A stretch of DNA of 64,000 bases from Notospermus geniculatus. Lineage: Eukaryota > Nemertea > Pilidiophora > Heteronemertea > Lineidae. Shown piece after piece: positions 55,906-64,000 of the stretch; position 1 is the first letter of the stretch; the number at the start of each line of letters is the position of its first letter. The translations under genes were made by a program, and so were the position numbers. The notes under the pieces were generated by a model. The model did not search any database and had not been told where the DNA came from. It was given only the letters and a program-made list of their open reading frames with translations. Where the stretch lies: the NCBI GenBank assembly GCA_002633025.1, contig NMRB01000664.1, positions 111,432 through 175,431 of the forward strand, written 5' to 3'.

Positions 55906-56212
55906 TGCTTTTGCTTGGATAAATGGAGTGGCTTTTACCGATTCTTCATCAAGGCTTGCGTACGACACCCATCTTGTCCAAACAAGGCCATCGACTGTGT
56001 CTTTAGCCTTGTCCCAATCATGTCATCTTTTGCGTTAACTCATAAATTATAAATGAATCTGACCCCTACTTGACCCCGCCTCCGAGCCAATCAGAACTCG
56101 TGAAACAAATCGCCGTTCGGCACTTTCTCTTCTCTTCCCGCACACATTTGTAACACGGATTTTGATTGGCACGCCGATTATCCTTTGCACACCGATGATT
56201 GGCTGAGGCTCT

Positions 56213-56322
56213 GGCCCCGTATTCATAAAACTACTTAAGTCTAGGTATAACACTTATCCTTTGTTCAACACAAAAGATAAGCATCATACTTAGACTTAAG
56301 TAGCTTTATGAATACGGGGCCT
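56213..56322. mobile_element. Palindromic MITE M1, copy 2
   Basis: GGCCCCGTATTCATAAAACT and TTTATGAATACGGGGCC enclose the same TTATCCTTTGTTCAACACAA centre as 34111..34223. Confidence 0.85.
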
Positions 56323-56928
56323 GAGCTCCTCAGAAGCGGGAAATGTGATGGATTCAAACCGGGCTAGATGGGCGTCGGGCCAGATAGACTGGTGAGAATC
56401 AGATGACGACACCAGGACGGCGTGTATTTTACCCATGACCCTCGGAGGTGAAATCAGAAAACTTTAGATAAACTAACACCATTCAAGTGACACTTGTGTT
56501 TTTGCCACCGTTTTTCAAACTAGGCTGGTATAATTAATCTTGTAAATTCTCAACAACATCTAGTCATGAACATGGTGATGAGACGATTATCTATGTAGAC
56601 ACAGGTGTTTTCAGTACAACAAACGAGGAATTGATTCCGAGGCAGGAACGACGTAAGTGACAGTATATTGCCATATTGATCAGGAATATCATCTATATTG
56701 AGTTATCATCATGTTTCATCAGCCCAGACACGACAGTCAGAAAATAGTCGATGATTACAGTGAGTGATAAAGAACGTCAGAATGGGTGTTTACATCCTAA
56801 CCCAAGTTCGTAATGGGTCACCATATATTCTGGAATGACATTTCCACATCAGTGTACGGTGGCGCACTGTACTCACTGCCAGGGTTCTACCGAGGTGCAA
56901 GTGTGTTGCCCGCTTGACCATAGCCGGG

Positions 56929-57260
56929 TGATATCGCAGGCGATCTGGGCCGACCGCACAGAAAGTCCGATAGTGGTTTCATCGGGTTGCTATGGGAAAA
57001 GCGTTATAACTAACTGCCAACAGGCGCCGGAAGCACTATCGGACTTTCTGTGCGGTCGGCCCTAATTCTGCGCATCGCTGTCCAAGCACACCGGCTTCAA
57101 CAGCCGATTTTCTTCCGGGGCGATCAGGGCCGACCGCACAGAATGTCTGATAGTGCTATGGCGGCGCCAATTGGCAGTTTTCCCATTAACTAAACCACCG
57201 ATAGGCACCGAAAGCACTATCGGACTTTCTGTGCGGTCGGCCCAGATCGCTTGCGATATC
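56929..57260. repeat. Nested inverted repeat with four GGCCGACCGCACAGAAAG arms
   Basis: GGGCCGACCGCACAGAAAGT and its inverse occur as two consecutive hairpins (56948-57062 and 57128-57242). An outer pair, GATATCGCAGGCGATCTGGG and CCCAGATCGCTTGCGATATC, encloses both. It looks like two adjacent MITE copies within a larger fold-back. Confidence 0.75.
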
Positions 57261-57744
57261 GCCTGGTGTACTGTCGTGGAAATCTCGGGAATAGAAACCA
57301 TTTACTCCGCCGAAGGATTAGCATGTGAACATTTGTTCTATTTTTGCTGACAATGAAATTTTATCACGGAAGGCATTTTAAAATCATGACAAGAATGCCA
57401 TTCCCTGAAGAATAGCGAACAGTCACTCTAGAAATCTTTGCGGAGTGACAGCTCATTATGTTTACTTTTCATTTTGATTTGTTTAACGATTGTTAAGAAT
57501 AGACTTCGTTGATGTAGGCCTAATTTAATTGGCAAGAGCAAATTTGCAGAACGTTTGAAGAACGCACTAAAAGGTGAAGAGGTTGAAAATATAAGTACAT
57601 TCGACGTTGCCTACATACACGTTGGTGAAGATCCAGCTCTTGACAGTCGCTGGCTGAGAAGTCACAGCGGTTGTGGAAAATTTCGGTAGGTATGGCCAAC
57701 GACAACAACGGTTGTGTTGAAAAGGTTTTGCACGAGGAGGAAAA

Positions 57745-58138
57745 TAGGGAGGTTTCGTAAGTCTGACGAAAAACGAAGTACGAAATACGAAATCGGACTT
57801 CAATTTCATGACGTATTTTATTTCAGGAAATGGTTGGTACCACAAATACATCGCCTGCTGCAAGAGCGTCTTTATCGTTCTACGCCATATGCTATTAGTT
57901 ACGGTGTGTTAAACTTTGAAGTTTATCTTTCGTTTCCACTTCGTAGATACGAAGTTGAAATTTAAAAATTCAAGATGCACCATAACACTTTCGGTCTTAC
58001 ATGACATGCTAAAAGACGCACTGGCAGGAGGGACATTTGTGGTACCAACCATCTCCAAAAATACATTAGGTCCTGGAAATAAAGTTCAACTTCCTATTTT
58101 GTACTTCCTGTTTCGTCAGATTTGCGAAACCTCGCTGA
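57745..58138. mobile_element. Fold-back element, TAGGGAGG superfamily, family D, copy 3
   Basis: TAGGGAGGTTTCGTAAGTCT then GACGAAAAACGAAGTACG; the right end is CGTCAGATTTGCGAAACCTC. 394 bp, same inner layout as 48679..49081. It shows that family D carries the full TAGGGAGGTTT start. Confidence 0.82.
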
Positions 58139-58546
58139 TGTAGGATCCATTCCGATGGAGCGCCACCCTATGCCAAAACTTTTAATTACGGTACATAAAA
58201 GTAAAGATGGAAGACTTTTTAAGGCAATGGGGTAGAAAAGGTGCGATGTCCTACCTGCTTCTTTAATCACAATCCATTAAGCTTTGTGCTTTATGGGTGT
58301 AAGGGTCAACTCAAGGCCGCTGGAAGGGTAAATCCCTCTTAATGACCACCGCTTATTGTGCTTAAGGCACGACCTCTGATGTAGGTCAGTGGTCAAGAAT
58401 GGCGGGTTTAGACCCCCGGGGCCTGTTTTAATCGACGTTTTACCATAGACTACATGTACTTACACGATGTAAACGATCAGTCTCAGGAATATACTTAGTG
58501 TACGTAGTATATCGCGGGGTTTGTCTCGTTCGAAGGTATTGAAAAA

Positions 58547-58691
58547 TAGGGAGTTTAAGAAATCAAACGACAAACGTTAACTTTGCGACATCGTTATTTT
58601 TTGTACCCAAAATGCACCTGGTGAATTCGTAGTATAAGAAATAACGTTGTCGTAAAGTTAACGTTTATCGTTTGATTTCTTAAACTCCATA
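58547..58691. mobile_element. Fold-back element, TAGGGAGG superfamily, family A, copy 5
   Basis: TAGGGAGTTTAAGAAATCAA then ACGACAAACGTTAAC returns inverted and ends TTAAACTCCATA. Confidence 0.83.
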
Positions 58692-58761
58692 TTGACAGCA
58701 GATGCACGGAATTATGGTTTCCCCACCTTGGCATATTGTACATCCGACGATTGGCATAAAA

Positions 58762-58870
58762 TGCAGGTTGCAGGTTGACCTGCAGGCAATAGTAGACTAG
58801 GCCCTATTACATTTGACTTCACCATTGGACACTAGTACTAGTGTCCCTAACCATTAACCTGCAACCTGTC
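58762..58870. repeat. Inverted repeat with perfect 20-nt inner palindrome
   Basis: GGTTGCAGGTTGACCTGCAGG and the inverse side TAACCTGCAACCTGTCGG flank GGACACTAGTACTAGTGTCC, an exact palindrome near 58826-58845. Confidence 0.65.
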
Positions 58871-60960
58871 GGGCTTTGTTGTTGTCCGATAAATCAAGAC
58901 AAATAAGCTGGAGAAGCCATGATGATACAAAGTAGGCCTACCGCTAGATAATAGCCTAATTCATAGTTTTGTCATTTTAATAAGCTAAGGAAGGCATCTT
59001 CCTTTTGTTCCCAATGTGCTCGCATCCCCTGCCGATGCGAAAGGTCTTATGGAGGTCCCCGGTATAGCTAGCTAGCAGTGTTTGCCTGTAGGGGGAGGGG
59101 ATTGTCGCTCATAAGGTCGCAACAAGATTGTAGGCCTATATGAATTAACAAAGGTGCAATCTTCTGGTAATTCGTCGACAAAGTAATTGGTTAAGCCAGA
59201 TTTAGGTCTATACCTAAGAGATTTCGTTTGTGTTTGATTTGCGTGTACACATGTTTTTATGTTTTTTTAGCATGGGAAGTGTTCGATGAATTAGTAGATT
59301 TACATTGTGACCTCGTGTTTTGGCTACAAGTCGAAAATCTGGCTGGCAGCGAAATGCTCCAGGATTTCCTCAAATCTTATTTTGATAAGGTTTAAGAGAA
59401 GGGAACAATGAAATCTGTTTCACATTCACCCAAGTAACAGCAATGCCAAAAGCCAACGTTTGAAAAATCCGCATAGGGTTTGTGACAAAAAGAGACAATG
59501 ACAATGTTATTACATTCTCGTCTGCTGACCTTTTCTAACTATTTTGATACTCCGACAACGGAAATCACTCAGAGTTGTCATGATGATCATTGTCCTGCAC
59601 GTAAATTTGCACTCAATGAACCGAAGTCGAAATAGCCTTCAACCGAGAGACAACAGAGACAACAAAACCAATATCTATATTTGGTTGGAAGCATTCTTGT
59701 TGTCGCAACAGCCATAGCGAGTTCTTACATGATTTGTTTACTTTTAACGACAATCACAACGGCAAAGGTAAATCAGTCCAAAAGTCTAAAATGAATGTTT
59801 TTGAGAAGCAATGCACATGTATTCAAAGGTTCTACTCGGAATCATACTGAAAAAGTTGGAGGTACGAAATGGTATCTCTGAAATACCCCGTCCACATTTT
59901 GTGGCTGAAGGGACCGCCGTTCATTCTGCTCACTCCTTTGTTTTACCATAGCAATACGAACGAACCATTGCCACGTGCAGCCAGTTAGTGGGCAGGGATT
60001 TAAATTTTTGACTTAGGAAGCCGCCATTTTACTGCCAGCCTCGTTCTGGAGTGACGTGGCATTTCTCAAATGCACTATGGCATACAGGAAAATGTTGCAG
60101 GAGTTTTTTTCCTTGTCTGTGATATACATTTAGGGGTAGAGGAGCCCCGTAACACTAATTAGGGTTAAAATTGGGACATTCTGACCCTAATCTGTTATTT
60201 GGTACAAGTTCCTGTACATGTAGTTCAGCGAGTCATGTGTGTCGTTATCATCAGAAAATGTGATAGAACATCCATCCGTTGATAACAGAGTATGGATTAT
60301 ATTATCAATGACTGCCATACGTCTTTGTTATAGAACTCAGTAGATGATATTTTCTCGGAACTGATGTTGACAACAGCCCAGCAGCATCCAACCCGAGTGT
60401 ACGATTATGGATCTCTCATCCTTTCCGGGTAGAGAATCGATTTCTGTGTAAGTGATGCCATGGTTCGGCGTTAATAGAATCATTCGGAGTGTTTTAGAAT
60501 AATCTTGTTTGTTTTGTTCATTCAATGTTATTTATCAATCAAATCACTTGTTATAGCGACATTTGTCGAGATTTGACCCCAGTGCAAATGACTAAAGGGT
60601 CGTCGTTTAACGGCCTCAGTGCTGATTGACATGATTGATCGGTCGTAGGCTGTCAAATCGCCTCCTCCCCTCCCGAACTTCAATATCATTATTTTTATCT
60701 TGAGGCTTACAAGAACATGTAAGAACATAGAATGTGTGCTTCTGTATTCAACAGTCACAAAGATTTGTCACTAATCAGGAAAAGGATCCAAGGGGTGCGG
60801 ACCCCTCTGCTGTCGGCAACCATCTGTCGTCAGGATTTGCCAGAAATCGCAACTCAGAAAATCTAGACTTTTTAAAGCACGACTGTAAGCATTAGGTTTT
60901 GTATCTCGCGACGGCCGACGTAACCTTTGACCTTTAGGCATTGCCGCAACGTCGTATATA
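58871..60960. other. Non-genic stretch
   Basis: AT-rich, short frames only. I see no repeat shared with the window and no exon signature here. Confidence 0.4.
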
Positions 60961-60961
60961 A

Positions 60962-61109
60962 TAGGGAGTTTGAGATCAGCAACTTATCACGGATCCTTAT
61001 ACGTATACGTATACGGATCGAAATGTACACATAATTTGTCCTCGTTGTACAGAAATCTATCCGTATACGTATAAGGATCAGTGATAAGTCGCTGATCTCA
61101 AACTCCCTA
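60962..61109. mobile_element. Fold-back element, TAGGGAGG superfamily, family C, copy 2
   Basis: TAGGGAGTTTGAGATCAGCA then ACTTATCACGGATCC returns inverted and ends CTCAAACTCCCTA. It carries a GTATACGTATACG expansion absent from copy 1. Confidence 0.85.
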
Positions 61110-61119
61110 ATGATGCTCG

Positions 61120-61260
61120 AAAGACTGTTCAAATATATCTATTTGAGTGGTCTAAGTTACCAATTAGGTACCGTATGGAGAGTGTTGCAAGACATAAAAG
61201 AATGAGTTGAATCATGTTACCTTACCGGATGAAGGGTTAGTCACGCTGTAACAGCACGTT
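61120..61260 (-). repeat. Dispersed repeat family F, inverted partial copy
   Basis: AAGACTGTTCAAATATATCT, TACCAATTAGGTACCGTATG and AAGAATGAGTTGAATCATGT match family F in reverse complement. It directly follows a family C fold-back. Confidence 0.65.
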
Positions 61261-61616
61261 GAACTTCTTGTAGTACCAGTCCAGCCTCGGTGTTATCACT
61301 GAGTGGCAATGTATAGGTTGGACAGGACACCAGTTTTTTCAAGGTGGGGAGGGAGAAAGAGTCACCCATGCATACTTGGGAGAACCCCTAGATCCTTTCA
61401 GCTCGATCATTTTACGCAAGGATTGGCCAGAAATCAGTTCTCAGGACATCTAGATTATAGAAGTCATGGAGGAGAAACCTACAATCCTTGGTACCAGGCG
61501 TTTTACGTCGGGATCCCATGTGAACATACATGTACACCGTATTTTATGTCGCGATCAAAATATTAAAGGGTTAGCGATTGCACTGATGATAGATGTTGGC
61601 TTCCGGGTCACGCTTG

Positions 61617-62664
61617 TACAGTCTTGTTCGTATTAATATCAACACCTATTATCTCAAATATCTCATAAACCATCAAACCAATTTAAATGCGGTTTTCTGC
61701 ATAAAGTCAGAAATCTTGTTGACTACAACTGGGCATCAGTGTTTTTGCAAAAGATTCACTTCTTCATTGCGTAATCTGTCGTTGAAAAAAGGTCCAAAAT
61801 AAAACTTTTTTGTTTCTGGATTTTTCACCAAAATTCCTTTGCTAGAATGAAGTTATGCCAAAATAAAGGTTATTTAGCAAGTTACTGTCGAAATCGGCCA
61901 TTTAGTTTTTGAAAAATTGACGTTTTTGTAAAGCTATATCAACACCACTTGTCTTCCACTGCCAACAACTTATGAGACGGTCCCTACATAATAATGCAAA
62001 CCATACTTCATGTCCCTTGTGTAGGCCGTCAGTACAAAATCCATAGATCTATAGAACAGCGCTGAGTCCTATGTGGCAAAAGTGTTACATAATAATTTTT
62101 CAAGTGTGTGGAGGCTTTAGTGACCAATTCATGCACTGGTTAACTTCAAACAAAGATGACAAAGGCTACTAAGTTCTTTCTCAATGCCTGTTACTTTTTG
62201 CAATACAATGTCATGAATAACCAGTACAGGTCACAACATTTATCTCTGCCTATACAGTGACCCATGCATGGTGTATGGTTTGCATTATTATGTTGGGGCC
62301 GTCTCATAAGTTGTTGGTAGTGGAACACAGGTGGTGTTGATATAGCTTTACAAAAACGTCAATTTCTCAAAAACTAAACGACGTATTTTGACAGTAACTT
62401 GCTTATTAATCACCTTTATTTTGGCATAACTTCATTCTGGCCAAGGAATTTTGGTGAAAAATCCAGAAACAAAAAAGTTCTTTTTTGACATTTTTTCAGT
62501 GGCAAATTACGCAATGAAGAAGTGAATCTTGTGCAAAAACATTGATGCCCAGTTGTAGTCAACAAGATTTCTGACCTTACGCAGAAAACCGCATTTAAAT
62601 TGGTTTGGTGGTTTATGAGATATTTGAGATAATAGGTGTTGATATTAATACGAACAAGACTGTA
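61617..62664. mobile_element. Large inverted-repeat element, ~400-bp arms
   Basis: TACAGTCTTGTTCGTATTAA at the left and its inverse ending at 62664 are the tips of two arms of about 400 nt, matched nearly throughout with small indels. The unique middle is about 245 bp. The arms contain mirror-image open frames that are by-products of the inversion. No transposase-like motif was seen. Confidence 0.85.
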
Positions 62665-63177
62665 CCTTTCCTTCATGACGCCATCGATATTTGCATCGCT
62701 TCCCACAGTGTAATGTACAGTCATGTATTATTAATCGTTTTCTGGAACGTCCTTTCATTTATTACCATTTTATCTGAGGCTTGTGCAAGACAACGTAGAG
62801 GGATGCGTGCTTCGGTGAGTAGTGAAAGATATGGCACTAAATTCGTTCAGTTAGGCGTAATTTCAAAGTCCATGCTCTGGTAACTGAACTGCAACTCTCT
62901 GCATAGTGCGCCAACCCAAGTTGGGCACCGAGGTTGTATTCTGTATTTCCTGAGAACTGCCAGTTTAGAATGTTTCCAAGATTCCAAGTCAAGACACATT
63001 ACGATTATTTAGTGCTTCTTCCAAGGTTGCCAATCGTACCAGTGTTAGCTGGGGAGCTAAACTGTAGAGAACCAGCATAAAACCCGGGGGACAGTAACGA
63101 GATACTACCCACGCACTGACCATGTTAGCACTGAAAGTCAAGTGTTTTAGACCACCAGGCCAAGACGGGCCAATGGA

Positions 63178-63338
63178 GAACCTAGCTACGATAGAGGGCA
63201 GCACACCGAAACCAGGTCCTGTACAATGGACGCGTTTTGTGTGGGAAATTGATCAGGACCCGGTATGTCAGTTTCATGTCAATAGTTTCAACCACTAGTG
63301 ACACCTATTGAGGCAGTGGGCTAGGGTCCCCATTAGGA
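63178..63338 (+). repeat. Dispersed repeat family I, copy 2
   Basis: CCTAGCTACGATAGAGGGCA, TTTTGTGTGGGAAATTGATC, AGGACC and TGACACCTATTGAGGCAG match 23845..23997 in order. Confidence 0.8.
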
Positions 63339-64000
63339 GCTCCTGAGGTAGGCGTAGATCGTGGATCGATTCTCAGCTAACACCATTCGATGCCGAGAGC
63401 ACTTCCCAATGTTTTGGCGCCAATCGAATGTACTGTAAACTGGCACGACTTGATGCGTTGTCATTGACCCAATCGGATTGTTTGTCTCTGATCTGCCAAC
63501 CTGTCCGATGCTGTCCAGCGTCGTCTAATGATTATCACGCCTTCGATAACACAAACCAATTAGCAGGAGACATCCGGGGATCTTGGTTCAATGTCGATGG
63601 CGATATTTCCCCATCGAGCGGCAACGCCGATTTACCCCGCCTCAGTAAATTCAAAGGTGCCTAAAACTCCATTTTCGGGACTGATTTCAACAGGCGCGTT
63701 TTCCGTCCGTGGTTTGGCCTGGCCACTTTTTTTGAGACATCCTGCATTCATAGCCCAACTATTGGACGCCGACAAAGTCGTCAGATCCGTCGAGGTTGGG
63801 CCTCGAATGGGGCGTCCTGCTATTTTGGTCGTGCGTCGGACTCGGCATCTCAAGTACATGTACATGTGTATAATAGTGTTTTTCATATCGTTCTGGCCAA
63901 AGGTAGTCGAACTCAGGAATTTCACCAGATCACATTCACCAAAAGATAGTGGTGTAAAGCTGGATTTAGCTGCACGCGGTATGCGGATTGCGGAACGCGG

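Noticed and set aside
61593-62724. Two near-identical small proteins on opposite strands
   Set aside because: They are mirror translations of the two arms of the inverted repeat, so their similarity does not indicate coding.

Overview
This is a eukaryotic nuclear window dominated by introns and transposon debris. I infer a marine invertebrate, probably a deuterostome such as an echinoderm or hemichordate. The reasons are the spliced metazoan gene, the density of small palindromic DNA transposons, and the very frequent words ACATGT and TAGGCCTA. The species cannot be named from sequence alone.

One gene is securely supported. It lies on the minus strand, and twelve of its coding exons fall between 39341 and 13236. 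It encodes a formin of the INF group (INF2/FHDC1). Two upstream exons (39226..39341 and 25997..26156) encode part of an INF2-like diaphanous inhibitory domain (DID). Nine exons (24625 down to 17200) encode most of the actin-assembling FH2 domain and the helix after it. A single 2.7-kb terminal exon (15982 down to 13236) encodes a DAD/WH2-like motif, a long disordered basic Ser/Thr/Pro-rich tail, and a C-terminal PDZ-ligand-like end (TWV). All neighbouring splice phases agree. The exception is the 25996..24626 interval, where the end of the DID, the FH1 domain and the first part of FH2 should be but are not visible. The first exon and promoter were not found; they may lie in divergent sequence upstream or beyond the window.

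The rest is layered repeats. Seen here are a TIR element at the left edge (1..1194); an interspersed composite family ending in GACGGACGCTGCACCA and GAGCTAAAAA (3030..4665, 20513..21340, 27707..28654, partial at 40665); a 3' LINE remnant (39465..39800); a PIF/Harbinger element with a transposase fragment (45548..46320); a tRNA-derived SINE head (22390..22518); four elements bounded by TTAA; TAA-flanked Harbinger-like MITEs; several dispersed families with two to five copies; and a 1-kb inverted repeat (61617..62664).

The most distinctive structural signal is a set of eleven near-perfect fold-back elements. All begin with TAGGGAG(G)TT or TAGTGAGG and belong to four families with unrelated interiors. 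They look like different passengers sharing one terminal recognition sequence.

No rRNA gene, functional tRNA gene, CRISPR array, bacterial-type operon or second convincing protein-coding gene was seen. A possible isolated exon at 31.7..31.95 kb is reported with low confidence.
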